A stretch of 64,000 nucleotides of DNA, from contig NZ_CP060394.1 in the NCBI RefSeq assembly GCF_014274465.1, positions 2,046,001 to 2,110,000 of the forward strand. Reading direction: 5' to 3'. The position numbers and the translations under genes were made by a program. This document shows, piece after piece, positions 52,772 through 60,522 of the stretch (positions within the stretch are counted from its first letter, which is position 1; each line of letters begins with the position of its first letter). This DNA is from Alloacidobacterium dinghuense. Lineage in GTDB: Bacteria > Acidobacteriota > Terriglobia > Terriglobales > Acidobacteriaceae. Under the pieces are notes generated by a model, which had not been told where the DNA came from, made no database searches, and worked only from the letters and a program-made list of their open reading frames with translations.

Positions 52772-53284
52772 TTATTTGCGAAGTAACTTCGCAATCTCGC
52801 TCACGGCAAACGATATCCCGCGTCCAGGTTCATCAAAACGCTCACGCCGAATTAGCTGCTTATCCTCATAACGCGAAAAGCTGCCATCCTCCGGATCAAC
52901 GACCCAGATCTGCGGAATACCCATCGCCGCATAATCTTCAAGCTTATGTTTCAGCCGCTTGACAGTATCCTCAGGCGATAACACTTCAAAGACTGCCACA
53001 GGAGCTTGCGTCGTGATCTGCTCGACTGGAGCAGAAGCATCAAGAATGGCTACATCTGGAACACGGAATCGCGTCGGCGTCGTTTGAACGCGGAGTTCTG
53101 GAAAAACGCTGATATTCCATTCTTCTTCGTGTTTGAAAAACCACCTCTGGATCGCCGCCTGCCACGCAGCATGGTCTCGCTCGCCCATCGGACGCTCCTC
53201 GATCTCCCCGTCCACGTACTCAGCGTCCGGCTCATAGGAGGACTTGAGATACACCTCAACCGGTACTCGCGTCGATGTCGCCAT
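52772..53284 (-). CDS. Uma2 family nuclease-fold protein
   Basis: 170 residues from the ATG at 53284, chosen for its AAGGAGG. It has the PD-(D/E)xK Uma2 pattern: YVDGEIEERPMG, VQTTPTRFRVPDVAILD, VAVFEVLSPEDTVKRLKHKLEDYAAMGIPQIWVVDPEDGSF, with the Asp in RVPDV, Glu in FEVLSP and Lys in HKLEDY as the metal and catalytic set. These proteins are abundant in Cyanobacteria and Acidobacteriota, sometimes transposon-related; the role is unknown. It is a lone gene between dnaE and ino1. Confidence 0.88.
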   Translation of the reverse strand: MATSTRVPVEVYLKSSYEPDAEYVDGEIEERPMGERDHAAWQAAIQRWFFKHEEEWNISVFPELRVQTTPTRFRVPDVAILDASAPVEQITTQAPVAVFEVLSPEDTVKRLKHKLEDYAAMGIPQIWVVDPEDGSFSRYEDKQLIRRERFDEPGRGISFAVSEIAKLLRK

Positions 53285-53342
53285 GCAGGCCCTCCTTGAC
53301 TCTTTAAGAATATCGCTGCGCAAACCGATTCAGAAAGTGAAA

Positions 53343-53371
53343 AGCGGCACGCTCGAAAAGAGCCCGCCGCT
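53343..53371 (-). terminator. Terminator after the inositol-phosphate synthase gene
   Basis: Stem AGCGGC / GCCGCT plus GCTC / GAGC separated by a 2x2 internal loop, with a GAAAA loop. On the minus strand the stem is followed by TTTTCACTTTCTG. It lies 20 bases after the stop of the synthase gene. Confidence 0.65.
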
Positions 53372-53391
53372 AGTTTCCAATCAGTACAACC

Positions 53392-54750
53392 TCAGTCGTA
53401 ATACTCCAGCCCAAGGTGCGTAATCAAATCCTCACCCATAATGTGCCGCAGCGTATTCTTCAGCTTCATCGACTGAATAAACAGATCGTGCTCCGGATAG
53501 AGCCCCTCCGCCGTCATCGGCGACTTGAAGTAGAAGCTCAGCCACTCCTGAATACCCAGGTGCTTCAGTTCCGAAGAGCGCTGCGCGAGGTCTAAGAACA
53601 GCACCAGATCAAGCGCAATGGGAGCCGCCAGAATCGAGTCGCGGCAGAGAAAATCAACCTTGATCTGCATCGGATAGCCGAGCCATCCGAAGATATCGAT
53701 GTTATCCCAACCCTCTTTGTTATCACCGCGCGGCGGGTAATAGTTAATGCGAACCTTGTGATAAATATCCTTATATAGATCAGGATAAAGCTCCGGCTGC
53801 AAGATAAAGTCCAGCACTCCCAGCTTCGACTCCTCCTTCGTCTTGAACGACTCCGGATCGTCCAGTACCTCGCCATCGCGGTTGCCGAGGATGTTCGTCG
53901 AGTACCACCCCGCAACCCCCAGCATGCGCGCCTTGAATGCCGGCGCCAGAACAGTCTTCATGAACGTCTGTCCTGTCTTGAAGTCCTTCCCGCAGATCGG
54001 AGCACCCGTCAGCTTCGAAAGCTCCTGCATGCAAGGCAGATCGACGGTCAAATTCGGCGCGCCATTCGCAAACGGAACCCCTTCCTTCAGCGCGGCATAG
54101 GCATAAATCTGCGAAGGCGCGATATTCGGATCGTTATCGACGAGTCCCTTCTCAAAGGCCTCAATCGACTGGTGCACTGCCGAAGGCTCGAGAAAAATCT
54201 CCGTAGATCCGGCCCAGAGCACGACCACGCGATCCACCTGCGACTTGAACGCCTGAATATCCGACCGCAACTGCTGCGCCAGATCGCACTTGCTCTTGCC
54301 CTGCTTCACGTGCGTGCCGTTCAGCCGCTTCACATAGTGCTGATCGAAGACTGCCGGCATTGGCTTGATCGCTTCAAGAAAGGGCTTGATGCTCTTCAGA
54401 TGATCGCGGTCGAGCACTGCCGCATGCTCCGCCGCCTCGTACATGTTCTCCGGAAAGATCTCCCATCCGGTAAACACCACGTCATGCAAATCAGCCAGCG
54501 GCACAAAATCCTTGATCAGCGGCGTTCGCGCATCCGTCCGCTTGCCCAGCCGAATCGTCCCCATCTGCGTCAGCGATCCAATCGGCTTTGCGAGCCCCTT
54601 GCGCACCGCTTCGACCCCGGCAATCAGCGTCGTAGCCACCGACCCCATGCCGACCGTCATCACTCCAAGCTTGCCTTTAGCTGGCTGGATCTTCGATTCA
54701 GCAACAGCAGGCGATTCCGCAGCGGCGTTCTTCCCGCTGTCTTTAGGCAT
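53392..54750 (-). CDS. ino1: Myo-inositol-1-phosphate synthase
   Basis: 452 residues from the ATG at 54750, which has AAGGA seven bases ahead; in-frame alternatives lie at 54756 and 54783. The Rossmann region GVMTVGMGSVATTLIAGVEAVRKG binds NAD. Other conserved parts are VVLWAGSTEIF, FANGAPNLTVDLPCMQELS, GKDFKTGQTFMKTVLAPAFKARML, GWYSTNILGNRDGEVLDDP and SILAAPIALDLVLFLDLAQR. It converts glucose-6-phosphate to inositol-3-phosphate, the first step towards inositol phospholipids or other inositol compounds. The middle KDFKTGQT / NILGNxDG motifs are typical of the full family. Likely a single-gene unit with its own terminator. Confidence 0.94.
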   Translation of the reverse strand: MPKDSGKNAAAESPAVAESKIQPAKGKLGVMTVGMGSVATTLIAGVEAVRKGLAKPIGSLTQMGTIRLGKRTDARTPLIKDFVPLADLHDVVFTGWEIFPENMYEAAEHAAVLDRDHLKSIKPFLEAIKPMPAVFDQHYVKRLNGTHVKQGKSKCDLAQQLRSDIQAFKSQVDRVVVLWAGSTEIFLEPSAVHQSIEAFEKGLVDNDPNIAPSQIYAYAALKEGVPFANGAPNLTVDLPCMQELSKLTGAPICGKDFKTGQTFMKTVLAPAFKARMLGVAGWYSTNILGNRDGEVLDDPESFKTKEESKLGVLDFILQPELYPDLYKDIYHKVRINYYPPRGDNKEGWDNIDIFGWLGYPMQIKVDFLCRDSILAAPIALDLVLFLDLAQRSSELKHLGIQEWLSFYFKSPMTAEGLYPEHDLFIQSMKLKNTLRHIMGEDLITHLGLEYYD

Positions 54751-54929
54751 AGACATTCCTTGCTTAAACCGTCCTTCTATCAATAAAAATTCTGAGCTGT
54801 ATCAAACTATGTAGTCTCTGCCCTCAGAGCATGCTTTGGCAAATCCAGCAGAGCTGAATGGTAGTTTGCATGGTGCGAATGGAAATTTTGTGGAATCGAT
54901 TAGAATCAGCCACCACGGAACAATTCAGT

Positions 54930-55568
54930 TCACGCTGCTTCAGGGCGCACGCGGTTCCTCCAATGCGTCCACACAAACCACGCAATCCCAATCACCAGCA
55001 CTATTTCCACCGCCAGATGAAAGCGATGGAACGCCGCTTTGAATCGCGGATCCGTCTCCCAAGCCTGCCCCAGCTTCATGCCCACATAGGCGAGCACATA
55101 GCACCACGGCCACGACCCGACAAAGGTGTAGAGGTGAAACTGCAACTGCGGCATGCGCGCAATTCCAGCTGGAAGTGCAATAAACGTACGAACCACCGGC
55201 AGCAGCCGTCCGATGAAGACCGTAATCCCGCCATAGCGCGAGAAAAAGTGCTCCGCCCTGTCCAGATCATGATGGTTCAACAGCACAAAGCGCCCGTATT
55301 TCATGATGAACGGTCGCCCGCCAATCGCCCCAATCCAGTAAGCCACCACCGACCCCAGATTGCAGCCGATAGCACCCGCCGTCGCCACCCAGAAGAGCTT
55401 CAACTGCCCGGTGTGTACCAGGTAGCCGGAAAACGGCATGATGATCTCCGACGGCAGCGGAATGCACGCCGACTCAATGGCCATCAAAAGGGCAATCCCG
55501 GCATACCCGGAAGCGGAAATCACAGCAATGATGAAGGAGGCGAGAACGGCCAGTATCTTTTCGGTCAT
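54930..55568 (-). CDS. DedA family membrane protein
   Basis: 212 residues from the ATG at 55568. Multi-pass protein with the DedA signatures FIIAVISASGYAGIALLMAIESACIPLPSEIIMPFSGYLV (the E-x-x-x-P-x-P-(S/G)-E motif) and FFSRYGGITVFIGRLLPVVRTFIALPAGIARM (the F-x-R-x-x-P-x-x-R-x-x-x-x-x-x-A-G motif). DedA/SNARE-associated proteins act as lipid scramblases/flippases (UptA, PetA-type) or in membrane homeostasis. It shares a 35-bp divergent spacer with the ferredoxin gene. Confidence 0.9.
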   Translation of the reverse strand: MTEKILAVLASFIIAVISASGYAGIALLMAIESACIPLPSEIIMPFSGYLVHTGQLKLFWVATAGAIGCNLGSVVAYWIGAIGGRPFIMKYGRFVLLNHHDLDRAEHFFSRYGGITVFIGRLLPVVRTFIALPAGIARMPQLQFHLYTFVGSWPWCYVLAYVGMKLGQAWETDPRFKAAFHRFHLAVEIVLVIGIAWFVWTHWRNRVRPEAA

Positions 55569-55603
55569 CCTCGTTGAGTATACCTGCCCGCATCTCACCA
55601 AAT

Positions 55604-55903
55604 ATGGCGAGACTCCCCAGCGAGTGCCTCCCGGAAGACGGCACCGTTCTCCCCGTCATCGACCGCAATCGCTGCGACGGTGAGCAGGATTGCGTCGCCG
55701 TCTGCCCCTTCAAGGTCTTCGCCATGCAGCGCATCACCGCGCTCGATCTCGCCATGCTCCCCGTCGCGCCACGCAAAGCGCACCAGCTCATTGGGAAATG
55801 GCAAGCCTTTACCATCCGCGCTGAAGCGTGCCACGCCTGCAATCTATGCGTAGTCGCCTGCCCCGAAGACGCAATCCGGCTAGTTCGGCAGCGCAAGGAA
55901 TAG
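55604..55903 (+). CDS. Two-cluster ferredoxin-like protein with one altered cluster
   Basis: 99 residues from the ATG at 55604. The second iron-sulphur motif is complete (Cys76-x2-Cys79-x2-Cys82-x3-Cys86-Pro, binding one [4Fe-4S]). The first is Cys24-x5-Cys30-x3-Cys34-Pro, with Glu27 where the second Cys normally stands. The clusters are separated by about 40 residues, longer than in classical 2[4Fe-4S] ferredoxins. A [3Fe-4S] or a carboxylate-ligated [4Fe-4S] cluster is therefore likely in site one. No membrane part. It is divergent from dedA and convergent with a sigma/anti-sigma pair, two bases from the latter. Confidence 0.8.
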   Translation: MARLPSECLPEDGTVLPVIDRNRCDGEQDCVAVCPFKVFAMQRITALDLAMLPVAPRKAHQLIGKWQAFTIRAEACHACNLCVVACPEDAIRLVRQRKE

Positions 55904-55905
55904 AC

Positions 55906-56361
55906 TCAGCTGGCTTGACGCCTCTCGCCGCGCAGCGTATACCATAGCCCACTGCCGACAAAGAGCACAGCCAACCCTGCACCCTCCATCACCACATTCA
56001 GCGATTTGCCATCGAGCCACGGCGCGACTATCCCGCGCGCAGCCAGCACATGCAGTCCCCACAAAGCAAAGATCACGGCATAAACTAAGCCGGCAATTCT
56101 CAATATATGAAGGAACCGCGTCGCCCGAGCCAGCGCAGCCATCTGGCGATGCCGCTCCGCCGCCGCCCACACCCGCTCTGCCGATGGAGGCATGTATCGG
56201 GTCGCCAATTCGCTTGCGTCCTGCTGCAGAGCCTGTGCCAGCATTGCTGCCTCGCGGCAGTCAGCACAGTTTTTCTGGTGTGCCATCAATCTCTCTGAAT
56301 ACTCGCCTGTCTGCTGGGCCCGAATCACTTCCGTTTCATATTGGCATCGCATCGCATTCAT
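55906..56361 (-). CDS. Membrane-anchored zinc-finger anti-sigma factor
   Basis: 151 residues from the ATG at 56361, which overlaps the sigma-gene stop (ATGA). The N-terminal part has the zinc-binding His-x3-Cys-x2-Cys (HQKNCADC). Two hydrophobic segments follow (LRIAGLVYAVIFALWGLHVLAA and VVMEGAGLAVLFVGSGLWYTL) with a short loop between. It differs from the soluble anti-sigma of the bufferin operon in being membrane-bound. It likely holds the sigma factor encoded immediately upstream; the signal is unknown. Confidence 0.82.
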   Translation of the reverse strand: MNAMRCQYETEVIRAQQTGEYSERLMAHQKNCADCREAAMLAQALQQDASELATRYMPPSAERVWAAAERHRQMAALARATRFLHILRIAGLVYAVIFALWGLHVLAARGIVAPWLDGKSLNVVMEGAGLAVLFVGSGLWYTLRGERRQAS

Positions 56362-56909
56362 CTCATTCCCCTGCCATTCGATTGCAGCAGCCCGGCGGCA
56401 CTCCGCCGTGCGCGAAAAAGCAGCAGCCGAATACTGAGCACGCTCAGTCCGGTCACTTCGGCAATCTCCGCATGGCTCAAGCCCTCCACATAGGCCAACC
56501 ACAGCAATTGTCGCGCACGGGGTTTCAGCGTCCGCAACATACGTTCCACATCCATTTTCGCCGCCGGATCGGCATCAACGGCGAGTTCCTGCTTCATATC
56601 ATTTTCCTGATCGCTCTCATGCTTGCGCCAGCGATCACGCAACAAATTCGTCGCGATGCGGAATAGGTATCTGCGCATATCCAACTCGCTCATGGCCAGT
56701 TCGCTTCTGCCATTCTTTCGTCCCAGAAACCGGCAGTACGTCTCCTGCAGCAGGTCATCGGCAACATCCGACCGTCCCGAAACGCGCAGCAAATATGCCC
56801 AGAGCGGCCGGGCCGTCGCGTCATAGATCAGCTGAAACGCAGCTTCGTCCTGCGCCGATACTTCCCTCGCGCTTCCAGCGTAGTTTGTGATGGATTCCGC
56901 CAATGTCAT
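56358..56909 (-). CDS. ECF RNA polymerase sigma factor
   Basis: 183 residues. Region 2: EAAFQLIYDATARPLWAYLLRVSGRSDVADDLLQETYCRFL; region 4: LKPRARQLLWLAYVEGLSHAEIAEVTGLSVLSIRLLLFRARRSA. The -35-recognition helix (SVLSIRLLLFRARR) deviates from the common V-K-V/S-R pattern, so promoter recognition may be unusual. Translationally coupled to the anti-sigma gene and preceded by a membrane protein gene 18 bp away on the same strand. Targets not evident; the phospholipase genes nearby carry conserved GTAAC-containing upstream sequence. Confidence 0.88.
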   Translation of the reverse strand: MTLAESITNYAGSAREVSAQDEAAFQLIYDATARPLWAYLLRVSGRSDVADDLLQETYCRFLGRKNGRSELAMSELDMRRYLFRIATNLLRDRWRKHESDQENDMKQELAVDADPAAKMDVERMLRTLKPRARQLLWLAYVEGLSHAEIAEVTGLSVLSIRLLLFRARRSAAGLLQSNGRGMR

Positions 56910-56927
56910 CCGCTAACTTTCAACTCA

Positions 56928-57368
56928 CTACGCGCGCGGCCCGCGATCAAAGAGGCCAAAGGACCGCGACAGGAAATACGACGCCACTGCAGCCACGCCG
57001 AAACCTACTCCGAGCGCGATCCCGAGAGTTCCGAAAATCGTAAAAGCCTCATCGGAATACGGAAGCTTGGCCCGCAGCACCAGCAGCGCCACACCAAAAG
57101 CCGTGATAATGATCGCGGCCTGCGTGCCACTGAGGATACGTTCGTATGGCGTCACTCGTTCCGTGCTCAGCCCTTCGATAAATTGCTTTCCCGCAGGCGT
57201 TTCCACGTATGCCAGCAGGCTCTGGCTCGTATCTAGTCTCTGCAGAAGCCGTGATTGCACGTCCGCTTGAAACTTGGCGATCTTGTAGCGGCGGATCGAT
57301 GAAAAAAGAACCCAAACAATCCACCCAATCATGAAAAATAAGCTTCCCGGTACCAAAATGTCTTCCAT
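56928..57368 (-). CDS. Membrane protein of unknown function upstream of an ECF sigma factor
   Basis: 146 residues from the ATG at 57368 (a TTG six bases earlier fits the AGGAG spacing better). An N-terminal helix (PGSLFFMIGWIVWVLFSSI), a cytoplasmic helical segment (residues 30-75, with LLQRLDTSQSLLAYVETPAGKQFIEGL), then two helices (IIITAFGVALLVL and IFGTLGIALGVGFGVAAVASYFL). The layout resembles small acidobacterial membrane proteins that accompany ECF sigma factors, but I cannot name a family. Probably first gene of the sigma/anti-sigma operon. Confidence 0.65.
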   Translation of the reverse strand: MEDILVPGSLFFMIGWIVWVLFSSIRRYKIAKFQADVQSRLLQRLDTSQSLLAYVETPAGKQFIEGLSTERVTPYERILSGTQAAIIITAFGVALLVLRAKLPYSDEAFTIFGTLGIALGVGFGVAAVASYFLSRSFGLFDRGPRA

Positions 57369-57718
57369 ATGCAATTTCAAGCTCCTGTGCGTGATTTGCG
57401 GCGTTCATCCGATATAACGCGGCTAAGGATCGATGGTTAACAATGCATACGAAAAAATTGCGGTCGGCGTATACCCCAAAAGGCCGAAGATCTCACCAGG
57501 ACCGATCCCCTTTTGAGCAACAGCGCTCTCGAGGAAAAATACTTTGCTCCATCGTTGTTCATCTCATAAAATGAATTTCAATCAGTTGCTAAAGTTGCGA
57601 TTATCCCACCTCGAACGTTTTCGCTAACCGCAAGTTCCAAGGGCCCCCGGTAACTCCCGACAAGCAGTCTGAGCGGTGACCACTTAGAGTCACAACACCT
57701 GCTTGCCTTGGAGATTAC
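57369..57718. other. Intergenic region before the first phospholipase gene
   Basis: 350 bp between divergent genes, no credible gene. The right part (about 57585-57718) is a diverged copy of the DNA before the second phospholipase: GTTGCTAA at 57585-57592, TGCGATTATC at 57596-57605 and GTAACTCCCGAC at 57650-57661 all recur at matching positions before 59196. These blocks are the likely promoter or regulatory sequence. The left part shows nothing recognisable. Confidence 0.55.
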
Positions 57719-58948
57719 TTGAAGATTCAACGAAGGGATTTCCTTCGCTCTGCCCTTGGTGCGGCTGCCGCCTCCGTTTTGTCATCCTGTAGCAGTACCC
57801 TCCGTTCACCCGCCGGCGCGACTCTGCCATCCCCGGAAAGTTCCGGCATCGAGCACATCATCGTTGTCATGATGGAGAATCGCAGCTTCGATCACTTTCT
57901 CGGCTGGCTGCCAAACGCAGACGGAAAGCAGGCCGGACTGAGCTATGTGGACCAGACCGACGCTACGCAATACACACACCCTCTGACAGGCGATTTCACC
58001 GGTTGCGGCCACATCCAGCCCGATCATTCCTATCAGGGCGGAAGGATCCAATACAACGCAGGCAAGATGGATGGCTTTCTGCGTTCCGGCAACGACACCT
58101 TTTCGATCGGCTACTACCAGGAACAGGATTTGATCTTCTTCGGCGCAATGGCGCGCCAATACACCACGCTCGATCGATATTTCTGCGCCTTCATGGGTCC
58201 CACCGCTCCCAATCGCATCTTCCTGCACGCCGCGCAGACCGACAGGATCGGAAACACTGCAGGCGTATGCGAGCTGGAGACGATCTGGGACCGCATCTCC
58301 GACGCTAAGGTGAGCGGTCGCTGCTACTCTCAGGTGTTAAATCTCTGGGGTTCGGAATATTCAGACTATATCTACAGCTACGAGGATTATCTGAATGACG
58401 CTGCCGCCAGCCAGCTACCCGCCGTGTCATTCGTCGATGCGCCCTACTCCCCGCAGATGGGAGCAGTCGATGACCATCCATTCGCAGACATTCGCAATGG
58501 AGACGCTTTCCTGTCGCAGACCTATCACGCTCTGGTGAATAGCCCCTGCTGGCCCAACTCGGTTCTGATCGTGACCTTCGACGAGTGGGGTGGATTCTTT
58601 GATCACGTACCGCCGCCGAGAGTTGCCGCGCCGAACACAATAGACACAGATCTCATCGACGGTCGCGCTCTTTTAGGCTTGCGTGTGCCCACCGTGATTG
58701 TGTCTCCATTCAGCGCAGGATCATCGCTATCGCCTCGAATAAACAGTACAGTCTTCGACCATACATCTGTGCTGAAGTTCATCGAGTGGCGCTGGAATCT
58801 GCAGCCCCTCACCGCGCGTGATGCTTCCACCGACATCGGAAACCTGGCCAGCGTCCTCGATTTTGCGAATCCACGAATCAAGGTTCCTTCGCTCCCGGTC
58901 AAACTTCCGGTAGCGAAGTCTCCATGTGATGACTCGTCTGGCGATTGA
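57719..58948 (+). CDS. Tat-exported phospholipase C/acid phosphatase-like lipoprotein, copy 1
   Basis: 409 residues, TTG start with TTGGAG seven bases ahead. The N-terminus MKIQRRDFLRSALGAAAASVLSSC has a twin-arginine motif (RRDFLRS) and a possible lipobox (LSSC), so export by Tat and lipid attachment are likely. The phosphoesterase family (PF04185) motifs are EHIIVVMMENRSFDHFLGWLPNADG (metal-binding Glu-Asn), GCGHIQPDHSYQGGRIQ and VTFDEWGGFFDHVPPPR (Asp-Glu, His). Substrates could be phospholipids or phosphate monoesters. A tandem paralogue follows; the two are nearly the same length. Confidence 0.9.
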   Translation: MKIQRRDFLRSALGAAAASVLSSCSSTLRSPAGATLPSPESSGIEHIIVVMMENRSFDHFLGWLPNADGKQAGLSYVDQTDATQYTHPLTGDFTGCGHIQPDHSYQGGRIQYNAGKMDGFLRSGNDTFSIGYYQEQDLIFFGAMARQYTTLDRYFCAFMGPTAPNRIFLHAAQTDRIGNTAGVCELETIWDRISDAKVSGRCYSQVLNLWGSEYSDYIYSYEDYLNDAAASQLPAVSFVDAPYSPQMGAVDDHPFADIRNGDAFLSQTYHALVNSPCWPNSVLIVTFDEWGGFFDHVPPPRVAAPNTIDTDLIDGRALLGLRVPTVIVSPFSAGSSLSPRINSTVFDHTSVLKFIEWRWNLQPLTARDASTDIGNLASVLDFANPRIKVPSLPVKLPVAKSPCDDSSGD

Positions 58949-59053
58949 CGGCTGTTCCGTTGCGTTAAACCGATCGCCAGAAGTGCACCGAGAATCTCGC
59001 CGTAAATGCATTGCGCGTTTCCAAGTTCTTCTTGAGAGTTCGTTTCGTAAAAA

Positions 59054-59146
59054 GTTGCTAACGTCTGCGATTATCATCACTTCAAAGTCTTTTACTGCCC
59101 CATTCACTTCTAAGGTGGCCCGAGTAACTCCCGACGAGTAGTCTGA
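59054..59146 (+). repeat. Duplicated upstream region before phospholipase copy 2
   Basis: Conserved blocks shared with 57585-57672: GTTGCTAA at 59054-59061, TGCGATTATC at 59066-59075 and GTAACTCCCGAC at 59124-59135, the last continuing into GAGTAGTCTGA. Spacing to the gene start (72 versus 69 bases) is preserved, while bases between the blocks differ. The duplication therefore included the promoter, and selection seems to have kept these blocks. Confidence 0.7.
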
Positions 59147-59195
59147 TCGAGTAATGGCCACGAGCGTCACCAAGCCTGCTCGCGTTGGAGAGTGC

Positions 59196-60425
59196 TTGAA
59201 GATTCAACGAAGGGAATTCCTTCGCTCCGCTCTTGGCGCCACCGCCGCCACCTTTCTTTCCTCCTGCAGTTCCCTCCGGGCGCCGTTGGCCGCAGATCTG
59301 CCGTTACCGGAAGACTCCGGGATCGAGCATGTCGTGGTCGTCATGATGGAAAACCGCAGCTTCGATCACTTTCTGGGTTGGCTGCCAAACGCGGACGGGA
59401 AACAAGCCGGGCTGAGCTACGTGGACCAAGCTGGGGTCGTCCACCATACATATCACCTGGCAGGCGACTTCACCGGTTGCGGGCACATTCAGCCCGATCA
59501 TTCCTATCAGGGTGGAAGGATCCAATACGACGCGGGAAAGATGGATGGTTTTCTGCGTTCCGCTAGTGACACGTTTTCGATCGGCTATTACCAGGAAGAG
59601 GATTTGACCTTCCTCGGCGCGATGGCGCGTCAATATACGACGCTGGACCGATACTTCTGTTCATTCCTGGGCCCTACAACTCCGAATCGTATCTTTCTGC
59701 ACGCAGCGCAGACAGATCGGATCAGTGACACTCCAGACTTATGTCAGCTGGAGACCATTTGGACCAGGCTCTCAGGGGCTGGGGTCAGCGGTTTCTGCTA
59801 CTCGCAGTTCTTAGAGTTGATCTGGGGGCGGAAATACGTGGACGTATCTCGTAGCTACGAGGATTATCTGCATGACGCTGCTGCGGGTCAGTTGCCTGCG
59901 GTGTCATTTGTCGATGCACCCTACTCTCCGACGATCGGATTCATGGATGATCATCCATTCGATGATATTCGAAACGGGGATGCGTTCCTGTCTCAGATGT
60001 ATCACGCGTTGGTGAATAGCCCCTGCTGGCCCAACTCAGTTCTGATCGTGACTTTTGATGAGTGGGGCGGTTTCTTTGATCATGTGCCGCCGCCCAGAGT
60101 GGTCGCGCCGAACACGACCGATACGGACCTTATCGATGGCCGCGCTCTTCTAGGCTTTCGTGTGCCAACGGTGGTGGTCTCTCCTTTCAGCGTGGGCTCA
60201 TCGCTATCGCCTCAAATAAACAGCACGGTCTTCGACCACACATCTGCGCTGAAGCTAATCGAATGGCGCTGGAATCTGCAGCCCCTCACCGCGCGAGATG
60301 CTTCCACCGACATCGGAAACCTGGCCAGCGTCCTCGATTTTGCGAATCCACGAATCAAGGTTCCCGCGCTCCCGGTCACACAACCGGTAGCGAAGTCTCC
60401 ATGTGATGACTCGTCCGGCGATTAA
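59196..60425 (+). CDS. Tat-exported phospholipase C/acid phosphatase-like lipoprotein, copy 2
   Basis: 409 residues from the TTG at 59196, the position equivalent to copy 1 and with the same TTGGAG upstream; an ATG at 59154 only adds residues lacking in copy 1. Twin-arginine motif RRREF/QRREFLRS and LSSC lipobox are kept, as are VVVVMMENRSFDHFLGW, GCGHIQPDHSYQGG and TFDEWGGFFDHVPPPR. Divergence is greatest in the middle (DLCQLETIWTRLSGAGVSGF) and least in the last 130 bases, which are almost identical to copy 1, suggesting gene conversion. Likely secreted phosphate or phospholipid scavenging. Confidence 0.9.
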   Translation: MKIQRREFLRSALGATAATFLSSCSSLRAPLAADLPLPEDSGIEHVVVVMMENRSFDHFLGWLPNADGKQAGLSYVDQAGVVHHTYHLAGDFTGCGHIQPDHSYQGGRIQYDAGKMDGFLRSASDTFSIGYYQEEDLTFLGAMARQYTTLDRYFCSFLGPTTPNRIFLHAAQTDRISDTPDLCQLETIWTRLSGAGVSGFCYSQFLELIWGRKYVDVSRSYEDYLHDAAAGQLPAVSFVDAPYSPTIGFMDDHPFDDIRNGDAFLSQMYHALVNSPCWPNSVLIVTFDEWGGFFDHVPPPRVVAPNTTDTDLIDGRALLGFRVPTVVVSPFSVGSSLSPQINSTVFDHTSALKLIEWRWNLQPLTARDASTDIGNLASVLDFANPRIKVPALPVTQPVAKSPCDDSSGD

Positions 60426-60486
60426 GGCCTGATCCATCCCACGCACAACAGCTTCAACGCACAGGTGCCGTTTCTCAAGTGAAAGA

Positions 60487-60504
60487 TTTTATTTATAAAT
60501 AAAA
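60487..60504. promoter_or_regulatory. Perfect 18-bp AT-only palindrome before the fucosidase gene
   Basis: TTTTATTTATAAATAAAA, a perfect palindrome made only of A and T in GC-rich surroundings, ends eight bases before GAGG of the fucosidase ribosome binding site. It could be an operator, or include a -10 element (TATAAA) for a very short leader. Confidence 0.5.
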
Positions 60505-60522
60505 GAGGCCTGAGGTTGAACC

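Noticed and set aside
52772-53284. Uma2 gene as part of a transposon
   Set aside because: No terminal inverted repeats or transposase next to it; treated as a lone cellular gene.
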